A stretch of DNA of 64,000 bases from Roseibium porphyridii (GCF_026191725.2 NZ_CP120863.1:5560001-5624000), one strand, 5' to 3'. Positions 35,733 to 45,251 are shown, numbered from the stretch's first letter. Translations and numbers: made by a program. Notes: generated from the sequence alone by a model not told the origin.

Positions 35733-37670
35733 ATGGGCAAGATCGACTTCGAGCCATGGGAACCCGAAGAAACGGTCGGGAAACTGTGGCACGCTTTTGC
35801 AAGCCGCCTCGATGCGCCTGAGGTGCATCACGGAGCCGCGGTCGGCCTTTCTGAGGTCGGCGGGCGGCTTGCAGTTCTTTTCCGAGGCCTGGGCGGCAAC
35901 CACAATGTGGAACTCCGTCCGGTTTCGGAAGAGGTGTCGCGTCACCGCCTCAGTTTTCTGAGGCGGCTCGGGACCGAGGTTGAAACCGTACCTCGCGCCA
36001 GTTTTGACGGTGAAATCCTGCGTTTGCCGGCATCCCTTGCTGTCTTCCCGACCCGGGAAGCAAATGCAGCGCTCTATATCTGGCTGACCGCTCTGGCGGC
36101 AAATGCGCCAAGCTACACGGTCGAGACCGATCCACTGCGCGCGGACCTGCAGGTTTTGCGCGCAATCGGCCAGATGGTTCGGGAAACTCTTCTCCATGCT
36201 CCAGGCCTGAATGAACTCTATTCGGTCTTGAGCCATGGGAGCTTGTTGCAACGACCGGCCGCGTCCCTGCCTCGCTGGGAAGCAAATCTGGAAGCACTTG
36301 TCCGCCACATGCTTGGCGACCCCGCTGAACTTTCCATAGAGGTTCAGAAAGTACAGAACGCACTGGAAAGCGGTGACATTTCTGAATTCGAAGCCCCTCG
36401 TGGGTATCGTCCATTTCGACCGGTTCCGGTCTGGCCGGATCTGCGCGAGGTTGTCTTTTCTTGCGGCGACGAAGTTGAAAACCGCGAAACCGACGGTACG
36501 CCAGAAGAGGCCGGCGACAAAACCCTGCGGGCACGTCGGCGCAAGTCCGACCAGGCTGAACGCCATGACAGTCTGATCCTTCACAAATTCGAAGCGATCC
36601 TGAGCTGGGCAGAGTTTTTGAACCTCAATCGGCGGGTCGACGACGACGACAACGACGATGCCAAGAAAGCTGCCGATGATCAGGATGAAATCGGCCTCGG
36701 GCAAATTTCGAAATCACCGGCAACACGCCTGAAATTGCATCTGGACCTCGCTCCTGAAGACGTCGACCGGGAACGCCTTTCAGGCAAAATCCTTTACCCC
36801 GAGTGGGACACACGAAGCGGCCGATACCTGCCGGATCATGTATGTGTCCTGACAAGTGTAGCCGATGCCGACCCGGACAATGATGTGGCCGCCAAGGATC
36901 CCCGCGCTGCGCGGCGCATCAGATCCGTCAAGAAACAATTCGAAGCGCTTCGCCCCGGCCGTGTGACAACGCGCGGGCATATGGAAGGCGACCTGTTGGA
37001 CATGGACACTGCTGTCAGATCCGAGGTCGAACGGATTGCAACCGGTTCAGGCAATGACCGGGTCTGGCTCCAGACCCGGCCGGAGGCGCGCGACCTTGCG
37101 GTTTCCATCCTTCTCGACGTGTCCCGGTCCACTGAAAGTGCGGTCACGGGCCGGGCTGTTATCGATATTGAGCGGGAGGCACTGACAGCGCTCGCCTGGG
37201 GCCTGAATGCCTGCGGCGACGACTTTGCAATCAACGCGTTTTCCTCGCTCAAACGGCATCGTGTCTATCTGCAGTCCTGCAAACGGTTCGATGAGCCGAT
37301 GTCCGCCAAGGTTGAGCACCGTATCAGCGGACTGAGGCCAGGGTTTTACACCCGGCTTGGTGCTGCGCTCCGATATACATCGAGCGAACTGGCCGAGCAG
37401 TCACGCAAACGCAAGCTTCTGCTTGTCATCACTGATGGCAAACCGAACGATCTCGATCATTATGAGGGCCGGCACGGGATCGAGGATACGCGCATGGCCG
37501 TGCGCGAAGCCCGTAGGGCCGGTCAATCCGTGTTTGGCGTAACAATCGACAAAACGGGCAAGTCGTGGTTTCCAAGACTTTTCGGTCAGGGCGGCTTTGC
37601 GGTCATTCCGCATCCAGACAAGCTGACCCAGGCGCTGCCGGAAATCTATCGGCAATTGATTGGCGGCTGA
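35733..37670 (+). CDS. norD: NorD, VWA-domain partner of NorQ
   Basis: A 645-residue protein with a large N-terminal helical region, an acidic stretch near residues 305-320 (DDDDNDDAKK), and a C-terminal von Willebrand A domain with the metal site LLDVSRSTES (DxSxS) and later ITDGKPNDLDHYEGR. NorD works with NorQ to mature NorB. ATG 35733 is used; an upstream in-frame start at 35700 would overlap norQ. Confidence 0.94.
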   Translation: MGKIDFEPWEPEETVGKLWHAFASRLDAPEVHHGAAVGLSEVGGRLAVLFRGLGGNHNVELRPVSEEVSRHRLSFLRRLGTEVETVPRASFDGEILRLPASLAVFPTREANAALYIWLTALAANAPSYTVETDPLRADLQVLRAIGQMVRETLLHAPGLNELYSVLSHGSLLQRPAASLPRWEANLEALVRHMLGDPAELSIEVQKVQNALESGDISEFEAPRGYRPFRPVPVWPDLREVVFSCGDEVENRETDGTPEEAGDKTLRARRRKSDQAERHDSLILHKFEAILSWAEFLNLNRRVDDDDNDDAKKAADDQDEIGLGQISKSPATRLKLHLDLAPEDVDRERLSGKILYPEWDTRSGRYLPDHVCVLTSVADADPDNDVAAKDPRAARRIRSVKKQFEALRPGRVTTRGHMEGDLLDMDTAVRSEVERIATGSGNDRVWLQTRPEARDLAVSILLDVSRSTESAVTGRAVIDIEREALTALAWGLNACGDDFAINAFSSLKRHRVYLQSCKRFDEPMSAKVEHRISGLRPGFYTRLGAALRYTSSELAEQSRKRKLLLVITDGKPNDLDHYEGRHGIEDTRMAVREARRAGQSVFGVTIDKTGKSWFPRLFGQGGFAVIPHPDKLTQALPEIYRQLIGG

Positions 37671-37672
37671 CC

Positions 37673-38239
37673 ATGGTAAGAACCACGGCAAACCCGTCGC
37701 CCGGAGGTCTGGATGACCTGCCCGGCGACCTGATGATGTGGGTCCTCATCATCAGTGAGCTTCTGGTTTTTGGTGCGGGCCTGGCAGCCTTTCTGGGAGT
37801 GCGGATATCCGACCCGGCAGGTTTTGCAGAGGCCAGAACCTACCTTCATCCAACGCTTGCCGGCATCAATACGGTTGTCCTGATCACCAGCGGTTTTCTC
37901 GCTGCCAGATCGGTCGATCTGCGGCAGCAGGATCGACGAAAGACGGCACGCATTGCGCTGACCGGGGCGATGACGCTGGGTGTCGTTTTTCTGGTCATCA
38001 AGGCAATTGAATATGCTGACACGGCAGCACAGGGCATCTCGACGGAAACCCACCCGTTTTTTACGTTCTACTATCTGCTGACCGGTTTTCACGCAATGCA
38101 TGTTATTGCGGGAATTGTCATTCTCGCGTTGGTCGCCTGGAAAGACACACCCCGAAACATGGAAGTCGGAACAGCCTTCTGGCACATGGTGGACCTGGTA
38201 TGGGTGCTGTTGTTCCCGGTCATCTACCTGCTGGCGTGA
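37673..38239 (+). CDS. norE: NorE, cytochrome c oxidase subunit III-like protein
   Basis: A 188-residue protein with five hydrophobic segments and the subunit III pattern: GDLMMWVLIISELLVFGA, FFTFYYLLTGFHAMHVIAGI and GTAFWHMVDLVWVLLFPVIYL. NorE helps NO reductase activity but is not catalytic. ATG 37673, two bases after the norD stop, gives the right length; the earlier in-frame ATG lies inside norD. Confidence 0.92.
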   Translation: MVRTTANPSPGGLDDLPGDLMMWVLIISELLVFGAGLAAFLGVRISDPAGFAEARTYLHPTLAGINTVVLITSGFLAARSVDLRQQDRRKTARIALTGAMTLGVVFLVIKAIEYADTAAQGISTETHPFFTFYYLLTGFHAMHVIAGIVILALVAWKDTPRNMEVGTAFWHMVDLVWVLLFPVIYLLA

Positions 38240-38246
38240 GACGGAG

Positions 38247-38519
38247 ATGACGCGCAATCCGACGACAAATGCCTGGCTTCAACTGCTGCTTTTAAGTGGC
38301 TTGTCCGTCGTTCTGGCTGCTGGTGCTGCGGGACTTCTGGACCCAAGTGTCACAGGCGTGCTTGTTCTTGCACTTGCGTGGATGAAAGCACGGGTCATTC
38401 TCTCGCGCTATCTGGGCCTATGGCAGGCTCCGGTGTGGCAGTCTGGTTTCAATTGGGTCCTGGCGCTCTACTGCAGCCTGCTGCTTGCGCTTTATCTCAT
38501 ACCCGCCTTCAACTCCTGA
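38247..38519 (+). CDS. norF: NorF, small membrane protein of the nor operon
   Basis: A 90-residue protein with three hydrophobic segments, similar in layout to cytochrome c oxidase subunit IV (AWMKARVILSRYLGLWQAP in the loop is typical of NorF). It lies seven bases after norE, preceded by ACGGAG. NorE and NorF improve NO reductase function in Paracoccus. Its last 11 bases overlap the end of the convergent DUF4202 gene. Confidence 0.88.
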   Translation: MTRNPTTNAWLQLLLLSGLSVVLAAGAAGLLDPSVTGVLVLALAWMKARVILSRYLGLWQAPVWQSGFNWVLALYCSLLLALYLIPAFNS

Positions 38520-39069
38520 AGGCACTAGCCAGTGGTTCGGGCAAATCAAACTCTTCACTCACCCGACGTCTTGCATCCCCTGACATCTTACGTGCAGTCT
38601 TTTGAACGATGCCGAGTACTTTCTCGTCGCTATGCTTGGCAGCGAAAGGCGCAAAATACCATTTGAGAAACACGAAACAAATCGTGTCCTCCAGCGCCTG
38701 GACATCCGCATGCTGCTTGATACCCTCCTTGCGCAGCATCCGCTCGGCAGCTGCAATGTCTTCTGATGCATAGCCGGCTGCGGCCATGATCTCGCCGACC
38801 CTTTGCGCGTGATGTCCGGCCAGGTTTCGGCGCCAGGCATGATACCCCGCCTTGCCTTCCGGAAAGGTTGCGCGGGGCACTGTCCAACGTTCGATGTGCT
38901 GACCACGGGCGGCGATTTTCAACGGATCGGATGCTTGCGGGAACAAGCGGCTCAACTCCGAACTCATACGCTCGCCATAAAGACGGGCAGCAGGATTGCC
39001 TTCTTCCAGGTTCGGATCGGCTGTATTGGCTTCGTCGATTGCCGCGAGGGCCTTTTCCAGGTGTGTCAT
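38509..39069 (-). CDS. DUF4202 domain protein
   Basis: A 186-residue soluble, mostly helical protein that matches my memory of the DUF4202 family: MTHLEKALAAIDEANTADPN at the start, GQHIERWTVPRATFPEGKAGYHAWRR in the middle with conserved His, Trp and Arg, and ALEDTICFVFLKWYF. The function is not established. The ATG overlaps the stop of the Crp/Fnr regulator gene (ATGA), so both are one unit, and it runs head-on into norF. The His/Asp content of the middle region hints at an HD-like helical metal enzyme; this is inference. Confidence 0.8.
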   Translation of the reverse strand: MTHLEKALAAIDEANTADPNLEEGNPAARLYGERMSSELSRLFPQASDPLKIAARGQHIERWTVPRATFPEGKAGYHAWRRNLAGHHAQRVGEIMAAAGYASEDIAAAERMLRKEGIKQHADVQALEDTICFVFLKWYFAPFAAKHSDEKVLGIVQKTARKMSGDARRRVSEEFDLPEPLASAFRS

Positions 39070-39773
39070 TGTGCTTTGTGCCAGGCCTCGACCGGATCGC
39101 TTTCAGAATATTCACGCAGCATTTCGATGTCTTCGATCGCCGCGTGGTTGCGCTTGATATGGACGCCAGCCGATTTCAAACGGGCAAACGATCGCGAAAG
39201 GCTTTCCGGCTTCATGCCCAGGCGGCCGGCGATCAGAAATTTGTCGTATGGAAGGGTGACGACACAACTGCCCGTTTCCTGTTCGCACAGCTCCAACAGA
39301 AATTCGGCAACGCGCTGCGGGCCGGTTTGGGCCTTGAGTTGCTCAAGCTGCGAGACCAGCGAATGCAGGTGCATGAAAGTCGACGCCAAAACGGCAACCG
39401 CTATCTCCGGATCCTTGCGCATCGCCTCCAGCAGCGCCACGCTCGGTATGCGCATGACTTCGCAAGAAGTGACCGCTTCGGCAGAGACCGGATAAGCGTG
39501 ACCGCGGAACGCCACTGCCTCACCAAAGCTTTGCCCCTTGGCAAAGACGTTCACGACGGCCTCGCCGCCATTGGGCGCTATCCGGTAAAGCTTGACCCAG
39601 CCCTCTGTCACGATGTGGATCGCCTTGGCAGTTTCCCCTTGCAGAAACAGCGTCTCGCCGCGATCGTATTCGCGCCAGCTGGACAGTGACAGGATCATGT
39701 CCTGCGTGTCTTGCGGGAAGGTCTGCAACAACAAAGAATTCTGCGCAATCTTCTTGCGGCGTTCATTCGGCAT
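39066..39773 (-). CDS. dnr: Crp/Fnr-family regulator of denitrification (Dnr/NnrR type)
   Basis: A 235-residue regulator: an N-terminal cyclic-nucleotide-binding-like domain (about 20-130), a long dimer helix (about 135-165) and a C-terminal HTH with YDKFLIAGRLGMKPESLSRSFARL. The recognition helix carries the ExxSR pattern of Fnr-type proteins, which read TTGAY half-sites. The N-terminal cysteine cluster of Fnr is absent, so it does not sense oxygen by an iron-sulfur cluster; the Dnr/NnrR group responds to NO through heme. It is the probable reader of the boxes in this island. It is divergent from hemA and coupled to the DUF4202 gene. Confidence 0.88.
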   Translation of the reverse strand: MPNERRKKIAQNSLLLQTFPQDTQDMILSLSSWREYDRGETLFLQGETAKAIHIVTEGWVKLYRIAPNGGEAVVNVFAKGQSFGEAVAFRGHAYPVSAEAVTSCEVMRIPSVALLEAMRKDPEIAVAVLASTFMHLHSLVSQLEQLKAQTGPQRVAEFLLELCEQETGSCVVTLPYDKFLIAGRLGMKPESLSRSFARLKSAGVHIKRNHAAIEDIEMLREYSESDPVEAWHKAQ

Positions 39774-39896
39774 TCGGTTTCCTAGTCAGGCTTCACAAAA
39801 GCCTGCCCCTCCTATTGGCCTAGGGATATTACACAATCCGTTGTCACGGTCACATCTGTTGAATTGCTGATATGGCAACGAACTTGCCGCGGTGTC

Positions 39897-39910
39897 TTGA
39901 CTATTGTCAT
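39897..39910. promoter_or_regulatory. Fnr/Dnr-type box upstream of hemA
   Basis: TTGACTATTGTCAT has one perfect and one near-perfect half-site. It is centred about 64 bases before the hemA start and about 130 before the regulator start, so hemA is the likelier target, though weak autoregulation is possible. Confidence 0.6.
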
Positions 39911-39967
39911 TTCAAGCCAGGCCCGGCGCTCCTAGTCTTGTCAGGAAGATGAGAAAGCGGGGATCAC

Positions 39968-41191
39968 ATGGACTACCAATCCTTTTTCCGAAACCAGCTC
40001 GCTGAACTCAAACAAGAGGGAAATTACCGGGTCTTTATCGATCTTCAGCGCAAGCGCGGTAATTTTCCTGCTGCCGTCCGGACCCACAAAAAGGGCCAGG
40101 ACGACGTCACGATCTGGTGTTCAAACGACTATCTTGGCATGGGCCAGAATCCGGATGTGGTTGCTGCCATGCACGCAGCCGTCGACAGATGCGGTGCAGG
40201 CGCCGGCGGTACACGCAACATTTCCGGTACGACCCACGACCATGTTCTTTTGGAAGAAGAGCTTGCGGACCTGCATGACAAGGAAGCTGCGTTGGTTTTC
40301 ACGTCCGGCTATGTGTCGAACTGGGCGGCCCTTGGAACACTTGCGTCAAAGATCCCGGGCTGCATCGTTTTTTCCGACAGCCTGAACCACGCTTCGATGA
40401 TTGAAGGGATCCGTCACTCAAGAGCGGACAAGGTCATCTGGAAACACAATGATCTTGAGGATCTGGAACATAAGCTCGCATCGGCAGATCCGGCTCGGCC
40501 CAAACTGATCGCGTTTGAGAGCGTCTACTCCATGGACGGCGATATCGCCCCGATTGCCGAGATCTGCGATCTGGCAGACAAATATGGCGCCATGACCTAT
40601 CTCGATGAAGTGCACGCAGTCGGGCTCTATGGTCCGCGCGGCGGCGGCATCGCTGAACGCGAGGGCCTCATGGATCGCCTGACCGTCATTGAAGGAACGC
40701 TCGGCAAGGCGTTTGGTGTGGTTGGCGGATATATTGCCGCATCAACCGAGCTTTGCGACTTCGTTCGAAGCTTCGCCAGCGGCTTCATTTTCACGACCGC
40801 CCTTCCGCCGGCAATCGCCGCGGCCGCGACCGCCTCTATCCGGCATCTGAAGCGGAGCAATACGGAGCGCGAAGCACATCAGGCAATCGTTGCCAAAGTT
40901 CGCAAACGGCTCGACACGCTCGGCATCCCTCATGTGCCGAACCCAAGCCATATCATTCCGGTGATTGTCGGCAATCCGGCAAAGTGCAAATTCCTGTCAG
41001 ACACGCTGCTGGATGATTTTGGAATTTACATTCAGCCAATCAACTACCCGACTGTTCCCAAGGGTACCGAACGCCTTCGGATCACACCTTCGCCGGTGCA
41101 CACAAGCGGCGATGTCGACAGACTGATCGTCGCCCTGCATTCGCTCTGGAACCAGTGCCAGCTGGCACGCCAGCCGATGGCGGCGGAATAG
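39968..41191 (+). CDS. hemA: 5-aminolevulinate synthase HemA
   Basis: A 407-residue PLP enzyme of the alpha-oxoamine synthase family: [45 protein letters not shown] and the lysine segment [14 protein letters not shown] that binds PLP. It condenses glycine and succinyl-CoA to 5-aminolevulinate, the alphaproteobacterial start of heme synthesis. It is monocistronic, ending in a strong terminator. The upstream Fnr-type box suggests extra heme supply for NirS, NorBC and NosR-linked cytochromes under denitrifying conditions. Other hemA copies may exist elsewhere. Confidence 0.95.
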   Translation: MDYQSFFRNQLAELKQEGNYRVFIDLQRKRGNFPAAVRTHKKGQDDVTIWCSNDYLGMGQNPDVVAAMHAAVDRCGAGAGGTRNISGTTHDHVLLEEELADLHDKEAALVFTSGYVSNWAALGTLASKIPGCIVFSDSLNHASMIEGIRHSRADKVIWKHNDLEDLEHKLASADPARPKLIAFESVYSMDGDIAPIAEICDLADKYGAMTYLDEVHAVGLYGPRGGGIAEREGLMDRLTVIEGTLGKAFGVVGGYIAASTELCDFVRSFASGFIFTTALPPAIAAAATASIRHLKRSNTEREAHQAIVAKVRKRLDTLGIPHVPNPSHIIPVIVGNPAKCKFLSDTLLDDFGIYIQPINYPTVPKGTERLRITPSPVHTSGDVDRLIVALHSLWNQCQLARQPMAAE

Positions 41192-41238
41192 GGCTAAACG
41201 CTCCAATCCGACATCTTCTTTGCTTTGACAATGCAAGG

Positions 41239-41285
41239 AAAAAACGAAACCGGCTGCCTATGACAAGGCAGCCGGTTTGTCTTTT
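41239..41285. terminator. Bidirectional terminator between hemA and the cox operon
   Basis: AAACCGGCTGCCT (41247-41259) and AGGCAGCCGGTTT (41266-41278) form a perfect 13-base stem with loop ATGACA. On the plus strand GTCTTTT follows; on the minus strand a T-run from 41244 to 41239 follows after CG. It can end both the hemA and the coxM transcripts, which converge here. Confidence 0.88.
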
Positions 41286-41295
41286 CGGGTCACGT

Positions 41296-42096
41296 TTATC
41301 CGGCTTTATTTACGGCTTTTTTGGCCATGACGGTCACGAGGTTTGCTCGGTAGTTTGCGGATCCGTGGAGGTCTGAGAGCATATCTCCTGGTTCGGGTGC
41401 AATTCCGGCAACTGCGTCCGATGACCAGTTGCCGGCCAGGGCCGCTTCCATGTCGCTCATCCGGAAGACGCCGTTCTGCCCGGCGCCCGTCACCGCCACC
41501 TTCACCGATCCGTCTGCGCCCTTGGCCACAAACACGCCCGCCATGGCATAGCGCGAGGCAGGGTTCGGGTATTTGGCATAGGCCGACTTTGCCGCCAGCG
41601 GGAAGGCCACCGACACGACCACCTCATCCTCATCCAGCGCCGTATCGAACATGCCGGTGAAGAACTCCCCGGCCGCAATGGTCCGCTTGCTGGTCGTCAC
41701 CGCCGCACCAAGCCCGAGCAAGGCCGCCGGATAATCCGCCGCCGGGTCGTTGTTGGCAATCGAACCGCCAAGTGTTCCCATGTGACGGACCGCCGGGTCG
41801 CCGATGCCTCCGGCAAGGGCCGCAAGACCGGGCAGCTTCTGCCGCACAAGATCCGATGCAGCCACCTCCGCATGGGTCGTTGCCGCCCCGATCACGAGGG
41901 TGCCCTCGCCTTCGCAAATGCCCTGCATCTCCGCAATCTTCGTCACGTCAACAAGGTCCGACGGCGCCGCAAGACGCTGCTTCATCGTCGGCAAAAGCGT
42001 CTGACCGCCACCCAGGATCTTGCCGTCCTCTGCCGCCGCCATCTTCTCGGCAGCCTCCGACACAGAACCGGCACGGTGATAGGTTGTCTCATACAT
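41296..42096 (-). CDS. coxM: Xanthine dehydrogenase-family FAD subunit (CoxM-like)
   Basis: A 266-residue protein with FAD-binding segments GGGQTLLPTMKQRL (about residues 30-43) and GTLGGSIANNDPAADYPAALL, both typical of CoxM/medium subunits. It moves electrons from the [2Fe-2S] subunit to FAD and then to the quinone pool or another acceptor. It is the last gene of the coxG-S-L-M operon, 83 bases after coxL, and ends next to a shared terminator. The cox genes appear richer in codons ending in C than their neighbours. Confidence 0.9.
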   Translation of the reverse strand: MYETTYHRAGSVSEAAEKMAAAEDGKILGGGQTLLPTMKQRLAAPSDLVDVTKIAEMQGICEGEGTLVIGAATTHAEVAASDLVRQKLPGLAALAGGIGDPAVRHMGTLGGSIANNDPAADYPAALLGLGAAVTTSKRTIAAGEFFTGMFDTALDEDEVVVSVAFPLAAKSAYAKYPNPASRYAMAGVFVAKGADGSVKVAVTGAGQNGVFRMSDMEAALAGNWSSDAVAGIAPEPGDMLSDLHGSANYRANLVTVMAKKAVNKAG

Positions 42097-42179
42097 GTTG
42101 GGTCTCCCCCAAATCTCAAGTGTCCAATGACATCAGGTCCAATGCGGGCGGCCACACCGCCCGCGCATCGTCTCAAGTC

Positions 42180-44540
42180 CTATTCGGCAGCCTGCCTCAG
42201 GCCAGCCTGGCACAGCGTCCACACCTTCTCCGGAGAGGCCGGCATCGACAGGGCATTGCTGCCAATCGCATCCGTGATCGCATTGATCACCGCAGGCGGA
42301 GACCCGATCGCTCCGGCCTCCCCGCAGCCCTTCATGCCGAGCGGATTGCCGGGGCACGCCGTCACATGGGTCGACAGCTGATAGGACGGAACATCATCCG
42401 CACGCGGCATCGTGTAGTCCATGTAGGAGGCCGTCAGAAGCTGACCGCTCTCGTCATAGGCCGCATTCTCAAGCAGCGCCTGGCCAATGCCTTGCGTGAT
42501 GCCGCCATGCACCTGACCTTCCACGATCATCGGATTGATGATGTTGCCGAAGTCGTCCGCAGCCACAAAGCTCACAACCTCCGTCTGGCCCGTCTCCGGA
42601 TCCACCTCGACCTCGCACACATAGGTCCCGGCCGGGAAGGTGAAGTTGGTCGGGTCGTAGAACGCCCCCTCCTTCAGCCCCGGCTCCATGCCCTCTGGCA
42701 GGTTGTGCGCCGTATAGGCCGCAAGCGCCACCTCCGTGAAGCTCAGCTTCTTGTCCGTCCCGGCCACTTTCAGCTCGCCGCCCTCGATCTGGATGTCCCC
42801 TTCCGAGGCCTCCATCAGGTGGGCCGCGATCTTCTTCGCCTTCGCCTCGACCTTGTCCAGCGCCTTCACAACAGCCGACATGCCGACCGCGCCCGAGCGG
42901 GACCCGTAGGTGCCCATGCCGAACTGGACCTTGTCCGTATCCCCGTGCACGATCGCAACCGCATCGCTGTCCAGACCGAACCGCTCGCTGATCAGCTGCG
43001 CGAAGGTCGTCTCATGGCCCTGGCCATGACTGTGAGAACCGGTCAGAACCTCGACCGTCCCCACCGGGTTCACACGAACCTCGGCAGATTCCCAAAGACC
43101 GACACCGGCACCAAGAGACCCGACCGCCGCTGACGGCGCAATCCCGCAGGCTTCGATGTAACAGGACAGGCCGATCCCGCGCAGCTTGCCCCGCGCGGCC
43201 GCTTCCGCCTTGCGCGCGGCAAACCCGTCATAATCGGCCGCCTTCAGCGCCGCATCCAGCGTCGCATCATAATCGCCCGCGTCGTAGCACATGATCACCG
43301 GCGTCTGGTGCGGAAACGAGCGAATGAAGTTCTTGCGGCGGAACTCTGCCGGCGACAAGCCGACCTCGCGCGCCGCAGTCTCCATGATCCGCTCAAGCAG
43401 ATAGGTCGCCTCAGGACGTCCGGCACCGCGATAGGCATCCACCGGCGTCGTGTTGGTATAGACCGTTTTCACATTCGCATGGATCGCAGGGATGTCGTAT
43501 TGCCCCGACAACAGCGTTGCATAGAGATAGGTCGGGACCGACGACGAGAACAGCGACATGTAGGCGCCCAGATTGGCAACCGTCTTCACCCGAAGCCCGA
43601 TGATCTTGTTGTCCGCATCCAGCGCAAGCTCGGCTTCCGAGCGGTGATCGCGGCCATGGGCATCCGTCAGGAACGCTTCCGTGCGGTCCGATACCCATTT
43701 CACAGGCCGGCCGACGCGCTTCGACGCCCAAAGGCACACCATCTCTTCCGGATAGATATAGATCTTCGAGCCGAAGCCGCCGCCCACATCCGGTGCAATC
43801 ACCCGCAGCTTGTGTTCCGGCGCAATGTTATAGAACGCCGACAGGACCAGACGCGCAACATGCGGGTTCTGGGACGTCGTATAGAGCGTATAATGCTCCT
43901 CGGCAGCATCATACCCGGCAAGCGCGGCCCGCGGCTCCATCGCGTTCGGAACAAGGCGGTTGTTGTGGATCTCCATCCGCGTCACATGCGCAGCACGGCC
44001 AAACGCCTCATCGGTCGCTCCCGCATCCCCGATCTCCCAGTCGTAGATCAGATTGCCTTCCGCTTCCGGATGGATCTGCGGCGCGCCCGCCTCAAGGGCT
44101 GCAAGCGGATCGACAACCGCAGGAAGCTCCTCATAGTCGACAACCACGGCATCGGCAGCATCCCGCGCCTCGGCCTGCGTGTCCGCAATCACGACCGCAA
44201 CAGCCTGACCGACATGGCGCACAATCTCAGGCTCAAGCGCCCGCCAGCCGCCCATCTTCATCGGCGTGCCGTCCTTGGAATGGATCATCCACCCGCAGAT
44301 CAGATTGCCAACACCGTCGCCCACAAGCTGATCGCCCGTCAGAACCGCATCAACACCCGGCATCGAAAGAGCCGCACTGGCATCGATCCCCGTGACCTTC
44401 GCATGGGCATGCGGCGAGCGCACAAAGGCCGCATAGCCCATGCCCGGCATCGCCATGTCATCCGTATAACGGCCACGGCCCGTGATGAAGCGCTTGTCCT
44501 CCTTGCGCAGAGCCCGGGCGCCAATCCCTTCAACTGCCAT
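42180..44540 (-). CDS. coxL: Xanthine dehydrogenase-family molybdenum subunit (form II CoxL-like)
   Basis: A 786-residue large subunit. The active-site loop reads AYRGAGR (about residues 367-373), which marks form II CoxL; true CO-oxidising form I has AYxCSFR. Other family segments are GGGFGSK, QGHETTFAQL and GEAGAIGSPPAVINAI with the catalytic Glu. The gene order S-L-M also fits form II. The substrate of form II enzymes is unsettled: some oxidise CO slowly, many probably act on other small molecules. No molybdenum-insertion genes (coxDEF) are seen nearby. Confidence 0.88.
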   Translation of the reverse strand: MAVEGIGARALRKEDKRFITGRGRYTDDMAMPGMGYAAFVRSPHAHAKVTGIDASAALSMPGVDAVLTGDQLVGDGVGNLICGWMIHSKDGTPMKMGGWRALEPEIVRHVGQAVAVVIADTQAEARDAADAVVVDYEELPAVVDPLAALEAGAPQIHPEAEGNLIYDWEIGDAGATDEAFGRAAHVTRMEIHNNRLVPNAMEPRAALAGYDAAEEHYTLYTTSQNPHVARLVLSAFYNIAPEHKLRVIAPDVGGGFGSKIYIYPEEMVCLWASKRVGRPVKWVSDRTEAFLTDAHGRDHRSEAELALDADNKIIGLRVKTVANLGAYMSLFSSSVPTYLYATLLSGQYDIPAIHANVKTVYTNTTPVDAYRGAGRPEATYLLERIMETAAREVGLSPAEFRRKNFIRSFPHQTPVIMCYDAGDYDATLDAALKAADYDGFAARKAEAAARGKLRGIGLSCYIEACGIAPSAAVGSLGAGVGLWESAEVRVNPVGTVEVLTGSHSHGQGHETTFAQLISERFGLDSDAVAIVHGDTDKVQFGMGTYGSRSGAVGMSAVVKALDKVEAKAKKIAAHLMEASEGDIQIEGGELKVAGTDKKLSFTEVALAAYTAHNLPEGMEPGLKEGAFYDPTNFTFPAGTYVCEVEVDPETGQTEVVSFVAADDFGNIINPMIVEGQVHGGITQGIGQALLENAAYDESGQLLTASYMDYTMPRADDVPSYQLSTHVTACPGNPLGMKGCGEAGAIGSPPAVINAITDAIGSNALSMPASPEKVWTLCQAGLRQAAE

Positions 44541-44759
44541 CGTCTCTCTCCCAAATACTGCTCCGGATCAAAAAAACTCCGGATGGTCTCCTCCGACCGG
44601 TCTGCCCGGCCCGTTTCGTCTCAAAGGTCGGCTTCGAACCGCTGCTGCCGGCTCCCTCCGGCAGATCAACTGCGTCCCGCCTGACCCTCATCAGGCCCTT
44701 GCGCGAACAACACACGCGCATCAGACCCTTAAATCCGTCATGTCCTTAAAACCGGGCCC
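44541..44759 (-). other. Spacer between coxS and coxL
   Basis: This 219-base gap inside the operon holds no convincing gene. It has a hairpin CTGCCGG / CCGGCAG (44645-44664) and the octamer CTCCGGAT repeated twice near the coxL end. The unusual length for an operon spacer suggests RNA processing or a weak internal promoter. Confidence 0.4.
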
Positions 44760-45251
44760 TCACTCGGCCGCCTGCGCCATGCCCGCCATCTGGTCGGACG
44801 CCGCCTTGATCGCCTTGACGATGTTCTGATAACCGGTGCAACGGCAGATGTTGCCTTCCAGCTCGTGCCGGATCGTTGCCTCATCAAGATTGCCCGCACC
44901 GTGACGGTTGATCATGTCAACCGCACTCATGATCATCCCAGGTGTGCAAAATCCGCACTGAAGACCGTGATGCTCCCGGAACGCTGCCTGCACAGGATGA
45001 AGCGCATCCGCACTGCCAATCCCCTCAAGCGTCACCACCTCACTGCCATCCGCCTGGGCCGCAAGCATCGTGCAGGACTTCACCGCCTTGCCGTCAACAT
45101 GCACAACACACGCCCCGCATTGCGACGTGTCACAGCCAACATGCGTTCCCGTCAGCCCCCGAACATCCCGGATCAAAGACACAAGCAACGTCCGGTCCTC
45201 GACCTCGGACGAAACGGTCTTCCCGTTCAATACCAAAGATACTTTCGACAT
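44760..45251 (-). CDS. coxS: Xanthine dehydrogenase-family [2Fe-2S] subunit (CoxS-like)
   Basis: The 163-residue protein has both cluster sites of the small subunit: a plant-type ferredoxin set [22 protein letters not shown] (from residue 39) and a second set CGFCTPGMI with [10 protein letters not shown]. It relays electrons from the molybdenum centre to FAD. The start ATG 45251 fits the family, with [13 protein letters not shown] at the beginning; the frame stays open for 19 codons upstream. Confidence 0.93.
   Translation of the reverse strand: MSKVSLVLNGKTVSSEVEDRTLLVSLIRDVRGLTGTHVGCDTSQCGACVVHVDGKAVKSCTMLAAQADGSEVVTLEGIGSADALHPVQAAFREHHGLQCGFCTPGMIMSAVDMINRHGAGNLDEATIRHELEGNICRCTGYQNIVKAIKAASDQMAGMAQAAE

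Noticed and set aside
41772..44684. Long plus-strand open frames of 453 and 458 codons opposite coxL and coxM
   Set aside because: They mirror the high-GC third-position pattern of the cox genes, have Arg/His-rich low-complexity products and no ribosome sites or domains. They are shadows of the real minus-strand genes.
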